Shown here: piece by piece, positions 25,067 to 33,368 of the stretch
Position numbering within the stretch: position 1 is the stretch's first letter
Layout: each line of letters opens with the position of its first letter
Assembly (NCBI RefSeq): GCF_030063355.1
Contig: NZ_JASISZ010000003.1
Coordinates: 62,001 to 126,000, forward strand
Origin: Streptomyces sp. PH10-H1
GTDB taxonomy: Bacteria > Actinomycetota > Actinomycetes > Streptomycetales > Streptomycetaceae
DNA length: 64,000 nucleotides
Reading direction: 5' to 3'
Notes under the pieces: generated by a model
What the model was told of the DNA's origin: nothing
Databases searched by the model: none
Seen by the model: the letters and a program-made list of their open reading frames with translations, nothing else
Translations under genes and position numbers: made by a program

Positions 25067-26335
25067 CACCAGCTTCACGATCGTGATGTCCGACGGCGCC
25101 CCGACCCGTACCGGCGGCCCCCAGGCGCCCGCGCCCCGGGTCACGTACAACTGCGTGTCGCCGTACCGGTCAAGACCCGCCACCGTGGGGTTCGCGAGTT
25201 CCGCGATGTAGTTGCCCGGCCACAGCTGGCCGCCGTGGGTGTGCCCCGAGAGCTGCAGGTCCACGCCGTGCTTCACCGCTTCGTGGATCATCACCGGCTG
25301 GTGCGCCAGCAGGACGGCGGCCCGTGTACGGTCCCGGTCGCCGAGCGCCCTGCCGTAGTCCGGCGCGGCATGGTGGTCCGCGCCGGTGATGTCGTTGACG
25401 CCCGCGAGATCGAAGCCGGACAGCTCCACGCGGGCGTTCTCCAGCGGGTGCACGCCCAACTCCCGTACGAAGTCGACCCACGGGGCCGCGCCCGAGTAGT
25501 ACTCGTGGTTGCCGGTGACGAAGTAGGAGCCGTCCCGGGCCCGCAGCTGTGCGAGCGGCTCGGCAGCCGGACCCAGATCGGACACGGTCCCGTCGACCAG
25601 GTCACCGACGATCGCCACCAGGTCGGGGCGCGCGCCGTTGATCGTGTCGACGATCCTCCGGGTGTGCGACCGCCCCAGGATCGGTCCGAGGTGGATATCG
25701 CTCACCACCGCGATCCGGTACCCGTCCGCCCGGGCGGGCAGCTTCGCGAGGGGCACGGTCACATTCTTCAGCCGGGGACCGCGCAGCACTCCGTACGTGC
25801 CGTACCCGACGGTCCCGACCGCCGCGGTGGCGGCCGCGACGGCGACGGTGCGGGCGACGAACTGCCGCCGGGTGGTGTCAACGGCCACGGCCGGGGTCGT
25901 GGGCCCGGTTGCGGTCGCCGTCGGGATCGCGCCCGGCTCGTGCGGTGCCGCGGGGTCATCGGGGGCCGGCTCACCGGAGTTCGCCGCCACTGCCGGCTCC
26001 GCCATTGCCGGGGCCGGACGCCGGTTGACGGCGCGCCGCAGCAGCGGCCGTACCGCCTCGCCGACCAGCAGCGCGAACGTCAGATACAGCAGGAGCGCGA
26101 GCCACATATAGCCCGGCCAGGCCACCCACCGTTCGGCCGCGAGCGGCAGATCGCGGCCGCCGATCAGCGCGCCGAGGCTGGTCAGCGGGAGGACGAAGGC
26201 GAGCACCGTCCCGGTCCGCCGGTACCAGCCGCCCGGCGCGGAGACATCGCGGACCAGGCGCCGCCACAGATACCGGTGCACACCGGCGAGCAGGGCCAGC
26301 ACAGCCAGCCCGCCCAGGACGAAGACGACGATCAC
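25052..26335 (-). CDS. Membrane-bound metallophosphoesterase
   Basis: The 427-residue protein has three N-terminal helices (residues 1-20, and two between about 50 and 105). A Pro/Ala-rich linker and a further hydrophobic segment preceded by a twin-arginine (TTRRQFVARTVAVAAATAAV) come next, and then the calcineurin-like domain. Metal ligands are visible in VVSDIHLGP, IVGDLVDG, TGNHEYY and SGHTHGGQLWPGN. It probably hydrolyses a phosphoester at the outer face of the membrane; the substrate is unknown. The GTG start overlaps the stop of the preceding small membrane gene (TAGTG), so they form an operon. Confidence 0.9.
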   Translation of the reverse strand: MIVVFVLGGLAVLALLAGVHRYLWRRLVRDVSAPGGWYRRTGTVLAFVLPLTSLGALIGGRDLPLAAERWVAWPGYMWLALLLYLTFALLVGEAVRPLLRRAVNRRPAPAMAEPAVAANSGEPAPDDPAAPHEPGAIPTATATGPTTPAVAVDTTRRQFVARTVAVAAATAAVGTVGYGTYGVLRGPRLKNVTVPLAKLPARADGYRIAVVSDIHLGPILGRSHTRRIVDTINGARPDLVAIVGDLVDGTVSDLGPAAEPLAQLRARDGSYFVTGNHEYYSGAAPWVDFVRELGVHPLENARVELSGFDLAGVNDITGADHHAAPDYGRALGDRDRTRAAVLLAHQPVMIHEAVKHGVDLQLSGHTHGGQLWPGNYIAELANPTVAGLDRYGDTQLYVTRGAGAWGPPVRVGAPSDITIVKLVSLRA

Positions 26336-26619
26336 TACACGGAGGCCGGGTCGGAGGCCGGGTCGGAGGACGTGCCGGCAGCGGCTTCCCGCCGCAGGAC
26401 CCGCAGCGACCGCAGCCCGAGCACGCCGATCGCCGTCCCCAGCAGGAACGAGGTGATCGCGAGGGCAAGGTGCACCCAGAAGTACGTGGTCGGGGAGCCG
26501 TTGTCGAAGGCGAGTCCGCTGACGTCCTTCCACAGGTTCTTGACGAACGTGGTCCAGACGATCCAGGACCACACACCGAAGGCGACCAGGAACCAGGAGA
26601 CGGGACGGTTGAGCTTCAT
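26335..26619 (-). CDS. Small two-helix membrane protein upstream of the phosphoesterase
   Basis: The 94-residue protein has a helix at about 7-25 (WFLVAFGVWSWIVWTTFVKN) and another at about 43-65 (WVHLALAITSFLLGTAIGVL), then a short charged tail ending in two SDPAS units made by a 12-base direct repeat. It matches the small SCO4848-type membrane proteins I recall beside this phosphoesterase in streptomycetes, but no function is known. The ATG at 26619 was chosen because upstream codons in this frame do not look coding. It is translationally coupled to the next gene. Confidence 0.8.
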   Translation of the reverse strand: MKLNRPVSWFLVAFGVWSWIVWTTFVKNLWKDVSGLAFDNGSPTTYFWVHLALAITSFLLGTAIGVLGLRSLRVLRREAAAGTSSDPASDPASV

Positions 26620-26686
26620 GCGTCCAGTATGAAGACTCCCTGCAGGACAACGGGCGACGGGGTCCCGATGGTTCCGTGTCCCGGGC

Positions 26687-28030
26687 GTGCGAATCCTCAC
26701 CCGTCCGGAGCGCAAACAGAGGGCGCGCGTTCCGCCGTCGGACCTGTACGTTCTGCTGGTGCTGAAGCCTTCACCCGCCGTCCGCCGTCCTCTGCTTGCC
26801 CTGTGCGCCGCGTCGCTGGCGTGCGGCGCCGCGTTCGCGTCACCCGCTCACGCGGACGACAGAACGAAGGAGCCGACACCTCCTCCCGGCATGTCGACTG
26901 TCGGCGGCGACCGGCTCGGTCTGCCCGGCACCCAGGTGCAGCAGGATGCCGGCAGCCCGCCGCTCCCGCCGAAGCTCACCGCCCGCTCGTGGATCGTCGC
27001 GGACGCGGAGAGCGGGCAGGTGCTCGCCTCGCACAACGCGCACTGGCAGCTGGCCCCGGCCAGCACCCTGAAGATGCTGTTCGCCGACACCGTGCTGCCC
27101 AAGATCGCCAAAACCCAGGAGCACACGGTCGCCGACGCCGACCTGCGCGGCATGGGTGACGGCAGCAGTCTCGTCGGGGTCAAGGAGAAGCTCAGCTACA
27201 CCGCGCACGATCTGTGGCTCGGGGTCTTCCTGCACTCGGGCAACGACGCGGTGCACGTACTCGCCGCCATGAACGGCGGTGTCGACAAGACCGTCCAGGA
27301 GATGAACGCTCACGCCAAGGAACTGCAGGCCGACGACACCCATGTCGTCTCGCCCGACGGTTTCGACATGCCGGGGCAGGTCAGCAGCGCCTACGACCTC
27401 ACGCTCATCGCCCGGTCCGGCCTGAAGAACCCGGACTTCCGCGAGTACTGCGCGACGGTCAGCGCCAAGTTCCCGGGCGACTACGAGAAGGACAAAGCGG
27501 GCAAGCCGACCAAGGTGCGCGGCGCGTTCGGCATACAGAACACCGACCGGCTGCTGACCGGCGCCGACGGCGTGCGCCCCTACCCCGGTCTCATCGGGGT
27601 GAAGAACGGCTTCACCACCAACGCGGGCAACACTTTCACCGGCGCCGCCGAACGCGACGGGCGCAAACTGCTGGTCACCGTGATGCATCCGGCCACCGGC
27701 GCCAGCGAGGTCTACAAGGAGACGGCCGCCCTCCTCGACTGGGGCTTCAAGGCCGCCCCGACCGTCAAGCCGGTCGGCACCCTCGTCCCCGCCAGGAGCG
27801 CCGCCAACTCCAACACCCCCGCCGACGGCACCAAGGACCCCGCACAGGCGGCCGTCACCGCGGCCTCCGGCTCCGGCGGCATCTGGACCACCGTCGCCCT
27901 CTCGGCCGGCGCCCTCGCCCTCGTCGCCGTCATCACCTTCCTCATCCACCGCCGCCACCCCATCCCGGGTCTGCCCGGCGGCTCCCGTATCTCGCGGCGC
28001 CGCAGGTCGCGTGGCGGTATCACCGACTGA
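26687..28030 (+). CDS. D-alanyl-D-alanine carboxypeptidase (peptidase S11)
   Basis: This extracytoplasmic penicillin-binding protein trims the last D-Ala from peptidoglycan stem peptides. It has a signal peptide (LLALCAASLACGAAFASPAHA), an S11 catalytic domain with the SxxK motif STLK, the SxN motif SGN in FLHSGNDAVHVLA, and KNG in GVKNGFTTNAG where most relatives have KTG. A C-terminal helix (VALSAGALALVAVITFLIHR) and a basic tail anchor it. The true start is uncertain: GTG at 26687 gives 447 residues, and GTG at 26759 fits the signal peptide better; neither has a clear ribosome site. Confidence 0.9.
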   Translation: MRILTRPERKQRARVPPSDLYVLLVLKPSPAVRRPLLALCAASLACGAAFASPAHADDRTKEPTPPPGMSTVGGDRLGLPGTQVQQDAGSPPLPPKLTARSWIVADAESGQVLASHNAHWQLAPASTLKMLFADTVLPKIAKTQEHTVADADLRGMGDGSSLVGVKEKLSYTAHDLWLGVFLHSGNDAVHVLAAMNGGVDKTVQEMNAHAKELQADDTHVVSPDGFDMPGQVSSAYDLTLIARSGLKNPDFREYCATVSAKFPGDYEKDKAGKPTKVRGAFGIQNTDRLLTGADGVRPYPGLIGVKNGFTTNAGNTFTGAAERDGRKLLVTVMHPATGASEVYKETAALLDWGFKAAPTVKPVGTLVPARSAANSNTPADGTKDPAQAAVTAASGSGGIWTTVALSAGALALVAVITFLIHRRHPIPGLPGGSRISRRRRSRGGITD

Positions 28031-28045
28031 CCGGTGCGTTCCGGT

Positions 28046-28936
28046 TCACCTCGCGGTCGCCGGGGACTCCGCCTCCGTGGCGGGGTCCCCTTCGCGTGGC
28101 ACCGCCGTCCAGGCGGCGCAGTAGAGCAGCAGCTTGGCCATGAAGTTGAACCAGAGCAGCAGGGCGACGGGGACGCCGAAGGCGCCGTACATGCTCTTGC
28201 CCGCGACGTCCTGGAGGTATCTGCTGATGAGGACCTTGAGGAGTTCGAATCCGATGGCGCCGATCAGGCCGGCGACGACCACGGTGCGGCGCGGGGGTTC
28301 GACGCCGGGCAGCAGCGTGAGCAGATAGACCATCAGCACGAAGTCGGCGATGACGGCGATGCAGAAGCCCGCGGCGGTGAGGAGGAACCGGCCGGGGGTG
28401 CTGTGTTCGAAGCCGATGCGGTCGGCGGCCCAGCCGACGGCGGCGGTGGCGAAGCCGGACGCGCCCAGGGAGACGACGGCGGCGCCGCCGAGGCCGAGCA
28501 GAATCCCGCCGTCCTTGAGCTTTCGGAGGAAGGGGTTCTCGTCCTCGTCGTCCTTGTCCCAGACGGCTCGCAGGCAGTCCCGGAGCGAGGCGACCCAGCC
28601 GAATCCGGTGAAGAGCAGCAGTGCGCCCGCGATGAGGCCGACGGTGCCGGCGTTGTCGACCAGGCCGTTGATGTTCAGCTGGTCGGAGATGCCGGGTACC
28701 TGCTGGGAGACCTTCTGCTCGATCTCCTGGAGCCGGTGCTCGGACAGCAGGGCCGCGCCGATCGCCGCCGCGACGGTGATGAGCGGGAAGAGCGAGAGAA
28801 AGCTGGTGAAGGTGACGGCCGCGGCCAGCCGGGTCCAGTGCACCCGCTGGAGGTGCTCGAAGGAGCGCCAGGCGTGGGTCCTCATCACCCGGGCGATCCA
28901 CGGCCCGATCCACCGCAGTTTCGTCAGCCAATCCAT
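28046..28936 (-). CDS. YihY/BrkB-family membrane protein
   Basis: The 296-residue protein has six hydrophobic helices and the family's N-terminal signature (LAAAVTFTSFLSLFPLITVA). FTGFGWVASLRDCLRAVWDK and GAFGVPVALLLWFNFMAKLL come further on. The function of the family is not settled; proteins were once annotated as ribonuclease BN. GGAAGG lies upstream of the ATG. It is followed on the same strand side by the cell-wall lipid set (29-33 kb), with a 19-base gap to the GtrA gene, so it may be part of that operon. The 3' end contains a hairpin that may end dacA transcription. Confidence 0.9.
   Translation of the reverse strand: MDWLTKLRWIGPWIARVMRTHAWRSFEHLQRVHWTRLAAAVTFTSFLSLFPLITVAAAIGAALLSEHRLQEIEQKVSQQVPGISDQLNINGLVDNAGTVGLIAGALLLFTGFGWVASLRDCLRAVWDKDDEDENPFLRKLKDGGILLGLGGAAVVSLGASGFATAAVGWAADRIGFEHSTPGRFLLTAAGFCIAVIADFVLMVYLLTLLPGVEPPRRTVVVAGLIGAIGFELLKVLISRYLQDVAGKSMYGAFGVPVALLLWFNFMAKLLLYCAAWTAVPREGDPATEAESPATAR
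28062..28090. terminator. Hairpin between the convergent carboxypeptidase and BrkB genes
   Basis: GGGGACTCCGCC (28062-28073) pairs with GGCGGGGTCCCC (28079-28090) with one G-U pair and a five-base loop. It lies 32 bases after the carboxypeptidase stop and inside the last codons of the BrkB gene. Confidence 0.5.
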
Positions 28937-28955
28937 GGCCCGCGCCTTCCCTCTG

Positions 28956-29426
28956 TCAGCGCGCCCACTCCTGGGGCGCGGAGGAGCCGCTCCGTCCGAA
29001 GACGAAGGTCCTCGTTCCCCAGAAGCGCAGCGCGGTGGCCAGTGCCATGCCGATACCCGCTCCCGAGATCACATCCGCGCGCGGACCGGTGAATCCGAGT
29101 ACGTAGTGCGACAGGGCGAGACACAGCAGCTGTACCAGCGCGCCCGCCACGTTGAACGCGAGGAAGATCCCGTACTGCCGGGCGCGGCTCACGGCGGGTG
29201 CGCGGCCTCGGTACGTGCCGAGCGCGTTCCCGGCGTACGCGACGGTGCAGCCCGCGAGGAAGGACAGCGCCTTGGCGGTGAGCGGCCCGAAGCCGCCGGG
29301 GCCGCGCAGCCAGATGAACAGACCGAGGTCGGTGGCGTAGGCGGCGGCGCCGGCCACCGCGAACCCGAGGATCTCGGAGCGCAGCGCGGACCGCGGCGTC
29401 CGGGAGGCGAACGGGCCGCGCTTCAC
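28956..29426 (-). CDS. GtrA-family membrane protein
   Basis: The 156-residue protein has four helices (EILGFAVAGAAAYATDLGLF, LTAKALSFLAGCTVAYAGNA, FNVAGALVQLLCLALSHYVL and GAGIGMALATALRFWGTRTF), the GtrA pattern. In mycobacteria the GtrA-like Rv3789 lies with the decaprenylphosphoryl-arabinose genes and was proposed to move or anchor the lipid-linked sugar. Here it follows the UbiA-type transferase gene with a four-base GTGA overlap, so it is made with it. A similar role is inferred. Confidence 0.88.
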   Translation of the reverse strand: MKRGPFASRTPRSALRSEILGFAVAGAAAYATDLGLFIWLRGPGGFGPLTAKALSFLAGCTVAYAGNALGTYRGRAPAVSRARQYGIFLAFNVAGALVQLLCLALSHYVLGFTGPRADVISGAGIGMALATALRFWGTRTFVFGRSGSSAPQEWAR

Positions 29427-30415
29427 AGATCGGCCACCGCGAGGGCGTAGAGGACGGCCCAGCCCAGCGCGATGACCAGCATCGGGCGGTCGTGCAGCAC
29501 CACGTCCTCCGGAGCGCCGGCCGCGCCGGCATCGGCGAAGACCGCGTAGCGCAGCACGGACAGGATGAACGGGATCATGGACAGCTGCCGCCAGGGCAGT
29601 GAGCCGGTGACGATGCCGCCCGTCTCCATCGCCCACATGCCGTACGCGAGGACCGCGACCCCGGCGGCGAGCTGCCAGACGAACCGCAGATAGCCGGTGG
29701 TGTAGGTGCTGAGCAGGGCGCGCGAGGCGCCGGCCTCGCCCTCGGCGGCGGACATCAGGACCAGTTCCGAGTACCGCTTGGCGGCGACCATGAACAGCGC
29801 GCCGAATCCCGAGGTGATCAGGAACCAGCGCGACAGGTCGATGTCGAGGGCGAACCCGCCGGCCATGGCGCGCATGAGGAACCCGGTGGTGACGACCACG
29901 AGGTCCACGACGAGCACATGCTTGAGCCAGAGGCAGTACGCGAGCTGCATGACGATGTACAAGGCGAGCAGCTCGGCGGTCGCCGCGTTGCAGAACACCG
30001 CCCCGGCGGCCGGGGCGAGGACGGCGAGCAGCCCGCCCGCGGCATACGCGGCCGGCACCGGGAGCTGGCCGCAGGCGACGGGGCGGCGGCACTTGACGGG
30101 ATGGGCGCGGTCGGCCTCGGCGTCGCGCGCGTCGTTGATCAGGTAGACGGCGGACGCGCAGGCGGTGAAGAGCGCGAACACGATGGCGAGTTGGATCAGC
30201 CCGTCTCTGGACAGGATCCGTCCGGCGGCGACGGGAGCGGCGAGGACCAGGCCGTTCTTGACCCATTGGCGAGGGCGGGCCGTGCGCACCACGCCCGCCG
30301 CCAGTCCCACCACGGTACGGAGCACCCCGGCGGCCGGGGCGCCGCTCCGCGGGCGGTGCGCCGCGTCGAGCAGCGCCGGGGTGGGCTCGGTCAGCGCCGA
30401 GGTGGGCTCAGTCAT
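29423..30415 (-). CDS. UbiA-family prenyltransferase, probably decaprenyl-phosphate phosphoribosyltransferase
   Basis: The 330-residue membrane enzyme has the prenyltransferase motif NDARDAEAD (94-102) followed by HPVKCRRP, and the second loop KRYSELVLMSAAEGEAGAS. The HP-K-RP extension is typical of the branch that transfers phosphoribose from PRPP to decaprenyl phosphate (Rv3806c in mycobacteria). The neighbours support this: a PAP2 phosphatase gene overlaps its start by eight bases, a GtrA gene overlaps its end, and DprE1/DprE2-like genes lie divergently. The N-terminus contains a short duplicated SALTEPTPAL segment. Other polyprenyl transferases of this fold are the main alternative. Confidence 0.85.
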   Translation of the reverse strand: MTEPTSALTEPTPALLDAAHRPRSGAPAAGVLRTVVGLAAGVVRTARPRQWVKNGLVLAAPVAAGRILSRDGLIQLAIVFALFTACASAVYLINDARDAEADRAHPVKCRRPVACGQLPVPAAYAAGGLLAVLAPAAGAVFCNAATAELLALYIVMQLAYCLWLKHVLVVDLVVVTTGFLMRAMAGGFALDIDLSRWFLITSGFGALFMVAAKRYSELVLMSAAEGEAGASRALLSTYTTGYLRFVWQLAAGVAVLAYGMWAMETGGIVTGSLPWRQLSMIPFILSVLRYAVFADAGAAGAPEDVVLHDRPMLVIALGWAVLYALAVADL

Positions 30416-30977
30416 CGACGCCGCCTCTCGGGGCGCGCAGCGACCAGGCGCGGCCCAGCCGGGCGGTGACGGCACCCAGCACGGCGCCCGCGGCGACATC
30501 GCTCGGGTAGTGGACACCCACCGCCAGCCGGGAGACGCACATGACGGCGGCCAGCGGCGGGAACGGGCTGAACGAGCGGAGCGGGCCGCTCGGCAGCAGC
30601 ACGCCGAACGCGACGGCGGCGGCCGCCGCCGATGTGGCGTGCGAGCTGGGGAACCTGTGTCGGCCCGCGGTGCGCACCAGCGGTTCCGCGCCGAGGAGCC
30701 GGGGGCGGGGGCGGCGTACGACCCGTTTGACGCCCATGCTCGCCACGTGCGCCGCGCCGACCAGGGCGGTGGCCCGCAGCCAGGCGCGGCGGCGCGCGCG
30801 GTCCGCGCACGCGCCCGCGAGTCCGGCGGCGAGCCAGAGCGCGCCGTGCTCGCCGCTCCGGGAGAGGGTCCGCGCGGCGTGGGCGACGCGCGGGTCGGCG
30901 CCGCACTGGCGCAGCGCGGTGAGGAGCTGGTGGTCCACGTCAGACGCGCGTGACGCGGCGGAGTCCGGAGTTCGCAC
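30408..30977 (-). CDS. PAP2-family phosphatase, probably decaprenylphosphoryl-5-phosphoribose phosphatase
   Basis: The 189-residue membrane protein has the three PAP2 motifs: KRVVRRPRP (84-92), PSSH (110-113, with Ser for the usual Gly) and SRLAVGVHYPSD (149-160). Lipid phosphatases of this type remove the 5-phosphate from decaprenylphosphoryl-phosphoribose in the arabinan precursor route (Rv3807c in mycobacteria). The GTG start follows GAGGGAG. It is the first gene of the minus-strand part of the cluster; its end overlaps the UbiA-type gene by eight bases. Confidence 0.87.
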   Translation of the reverse strand: MRTPDSAASRASDVDHQLLTALRQCGADPRVAHAARTLSRSGEHGALWLAAGLAGACADRARRRAWLRATALVGAAHVASMGVKRVVRRPRPRLLGAEPLVRTAGRHRFPSSHATSAAAAAVAFGVLLPSGPLRSFSPFPPLAAVMCVSRLAVGVHYPSDVAAGAVLGAVTARLGRAWSLRAPRGGVDD

Positions 30978-31021
30978 CGGCGGTATCTCCCTCGTTCGTG
31001 ATTCCGCCCCTCCAGCACGAG

Positions 31022-31046
31022 GGGGACAACAAGTGCATATGTCCCC
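31022..31046. promoter_or_regulatory. Inverted repeat between the PAP2 and DprE1 genes
   Basis: GGGGACA (31022-31028) and TGTCCCC (31040-31046) form a perfect seven-base inverted repeat with an 11-base centre, in the AT-richest stretch of this divergent region (31047-31080 holds CTAATTGCTAATGATTCATC). It may be an operator shared by both arms of the cluster. Confidence 0.4.
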
Positions 31047-31138
31047 TAATTGCTAATGATTCATCACTAGTCACCCGTTTCAGTGAGAGAGCCGGCATAC
31101 ATGGCATTCCCCTCCTGTCGGGCGATACGGTCACCCCT

Positions 31139-32503
31139 ATGCCTGTACCCTCCGCCCTGACCACCCCCGTCTCCGGCTGGGGCCGCACCGCGCCCACCAC
31201 CGCGCACGTGCTCCGGCCGCGCACCTACGAGGAGGCGGCCGAAGCGATCCGGGACTGCGGAGGCCGCGGTGCCATCGCCCGCGGGCTCGGCCGGGCCTAC
31301 GGCGACGCGGCGCAGAACGCCGGCGGCTCCGTTCTCGACATGACCGGCCTGGACCGGATCCACGAGATCGACGCCATCAACGGCCTGGTCGTCTGCGACG
31401 CCGGAGTGAGCCTCCACCGGCTGATGCAGGTCCTGCTGCCGCTCGGCTGGTTCGTCCCCGTCAGCCCGGGAACCCGGTACGTCACGGTCGGCGGGGCCAT
31501 CGGCGCGGACATCCACGGAAAGAACCACCATCTGTCGGGTTCGTTCACCCGGCACGTACGCGCCATCGAGCTGCTGACGGCGGACGGCGAGACCCGGCTG
31601 GTCACACCCGAGGACGAGCCGGAGCTCTTCTGGGCGACGGCCGGCGGCATGGGGCTGACCGGTGTCGTACTCGCCGCGACGATCCAGCTGCTGCCCGTGG
31701 AGACCTCGCTGATGACGGTCGATACCGAGCGCGCCACCGACCTCGACGACCTGATGGCCAGGCTCACCGGGAACGACCACCGCTACCGCTACTCCGTCGC
31801 CTGGATCGATCTGCTCGCCCGCGGCTCCAGGACCGGCCGCGCCGTCCTGACGCGCGGCGACCACGCCCCGCTCGACGCCCTCCCGCAGCGCGCCCGCCGG
31901 GCGCCGCTCGACTTCCGGCCCGGCCGGCTGCCGTCCGCCCCGCGCTTCGTACCGGAGGGGCTGCTGGGGCGGCACAGCGTCGGGCTGTTCAACGCCCTCT
32001 GGTACCACAAGGCGCCCCGCGAGCGGCTCGGCGAGTTGCAGAAGATCTCCACGTTCTTCCACCCGCTCGACGGGCTGCCCGACTGGAATCGGATCTACGG
32101 GCGCAGCGGCTTCGTCCAGTACCAGTTCGTCGTCGGCTACGGCCAGGAGAGCGCGCTGCGCCGCATCGTGGAGCGGATCAGCCGCCGCGGCTGCCCGTCG
32201 TTCCTCGCCGTGCTGAAGCGGTTCGGCGAGGCCGATCCCGGCTGGCTGTCCTTCCCGATGGCCGGCTGGACCCTCGCCCTCGACATCCCCGCGACCATGC
32301 CGGGCCTGGACACGTTCCTCGACCTCCTGGACGACGAGGTCGCCACCGCCGACGGCCGTGTCTACCTCGCCAAGGACTCCCGGCTGCGCCCCGAACTGCT
32401 GCCCGGCATGTACCCGCGCCTCGACGCCTTCCGGCGGCTGCGCTCCGAACTGGACCCCGGCGGGGTCTTCACCTCGGACCTCGCCCGCCGCCTCGCCCTC
32501 TAA
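31139..32503 (+). CDS. DprE1-like decaprenylphosphoryl-ribose 2'-oxidase
   Basis: The 454-residue FAD enzyme resembles DprE1, which with DprE2 epimerises decaprenylphosphoryl-ribose to the arabinose form. It has the FAD-binding half (GRGAIARGLGRAYGDAAQNA, VSPGTRYVTVGGAIGADIHG, KNHHLSGSF) and the ALO-like substrate half (GFVQYQFVVGY, FLAVLKRFGEA, YLAKDSRLRP, MYPRLDAF, FTSDLARRLAL). The residue matching Cys387 of the mycobacterial enzyme is Ala380 (GWTLALDIP). The ATG has no ribosome site but stands seven bases after TACGGT, so it may be leaderless. DprE2 follows after 74 bases. Confidence 0.88.
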   Translation: MPVPSALTTPVSGWGRTAPTTAHVLRPRTYEEAAEAIRDCGGRGAIARGLGRAYGDAAQNAGGSVLDMTGLDRIHEIDAINGLVVCDAGVSLHRLMQVLLPLGWFVPVSPGTRYVTVGGAIGADIHGKNHHLSGSFTRHVRAIELLTADGETRLVTPEDEPELFWATAGGMGLTGVVLAATIQLLPVETSLMTVDTERATDLDDLMARLTGNDHRYRYSVAWIDLLARGSRTGRAVLTRGDHAPLDALPQRARRAPLDFRPGRLPSAPRFVPEGLLGRHSVGLFNALWYHKAPRERLGELQKISTFFHPLDGLPDWNRIYGRSGFVQYQFVVGYGQESALRRIVERISRRGCPSFLAVLKRFGEADPGWLSFPMAGWTLALDIPATMPGLDTFLDLLDDEVATADGRVYLAKDSRLRPELLPGMYPRLDAFRRLRSELDPGGVFTSDLARRLAL

Positions 32504-32577
32504 GCCCCTCTAAGCCCCGGCCCTGGCCTTGGCAGGCCCGGGTCAGGTCCCACCAGGTCCCACCAGGAGTCCACGCA

Positions 32578-33333
32578 GTGAAAGACGCCTTCGGCACCCC
32601 CCAGTCCCTGCTGATCCTCGGCGGCACCTCCGAGATCGCGCTCGCCACCGCCCGCCGCCTCATCGGCCGCCGCACCAGGACCGTCCATCTGGCGGGCCGC
32701 CCCTCCCCCGCCCTCGACGCCGCCGCCGAACACCTGCGGTCGCTGGGCGCGGACGTGCGCGCCGTGCCCTTCGACGCGCTGGACACCGAATCCCACGAGG
32801 AGGCGCTCGGCAAGCTCTTCGTCGACGGTGACATCGACATGGTGCTGCTCGCCTTCGGTGTGCTGGGCGACCAGGCCCACGACGAGCAGCAGCCCCCGTC
32901 GGCCGTGCACGTCGCCCAGGTCAACTACACGGGCGCGGTGTCGGCCTCCCTGGTGTGCGCGAGCGCGCTCCAGCGGCAGGGGCACGGCTCGCTGGTCGTC
33001 CTGTCCTCGGTCGCCGGCGAGCGCGCCCGCCGGAGCAACTTCATCTACGGGTCGAGCAAGGCCGGCCTGGACGCCTTCACGCAGGGGCTAGGCGACTCCC
33101 TGCACGGCTCTGGCGTGCATGTGATGATCGTCCGGCCCGGCTTCGTCCGCACGAAGATGACGGCAGGACTGCCGGAGGCGCCGCTGGCCACCACTCCCGA
33201 GGCGGTCGCGGAGGCCATCGAGACCGGTCTGCGGCGCCGTTCGGAGACGGTGTGGGTGCCGGGCGCTCTGCGGTTCGTCATGTCGGCGCTGCGGCACGTG
33301 CCGCGCCCGCTCTTCAGGAAACTGCCGGTCTGA
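32578..33333 (+). CDS. DprE2-like decaprenylphosphoryl-2-keto-ribose reductase (SDR)
   Basis: The 251-residue short-chain dehydrogenase has the nucleotide motif LILGGTSEIALATARRL (GGTSEIA at 15-21), the active Ser143/144 and the YGSSK pair Tyr157/Lys161. The GGTSEIA form and the position after a DprE1-like gene point to DprE2, the NADH-dependent second step of the epimerisation. The GTG start follows AGGAG by about eight bases. It converges with the 2'-5' RNA ligase gene; an imperfect hairpin spans about 33331-33372. Confidence 0.87.
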   Translation: MKDAFGTPQSLLILGGTSEIALATARRLIGRRTRTVHLAGRPSPALDAAAEHLRSLGADVRAVPFDALDTESHEEALGKLFVDGDIDMVLLAFGVLGDQAHDEQQPPSAVHVAQVNYTGAVSASLVCASALQRQGHGSLVVLSSVAGERARRSNFIYGSSKAGLDAFTQGLGDSLHGSGVHVMIVRPGFVRTKMTAGLPEAPLATTPEAVAEAIETGLRRRSETVWVPGALRFVMSALRHVPRPLFRKLPV

Positions 33334-33368
33334 GAGTCCTCGATCGCCGGACGGCTCTCGCGAGGGAC

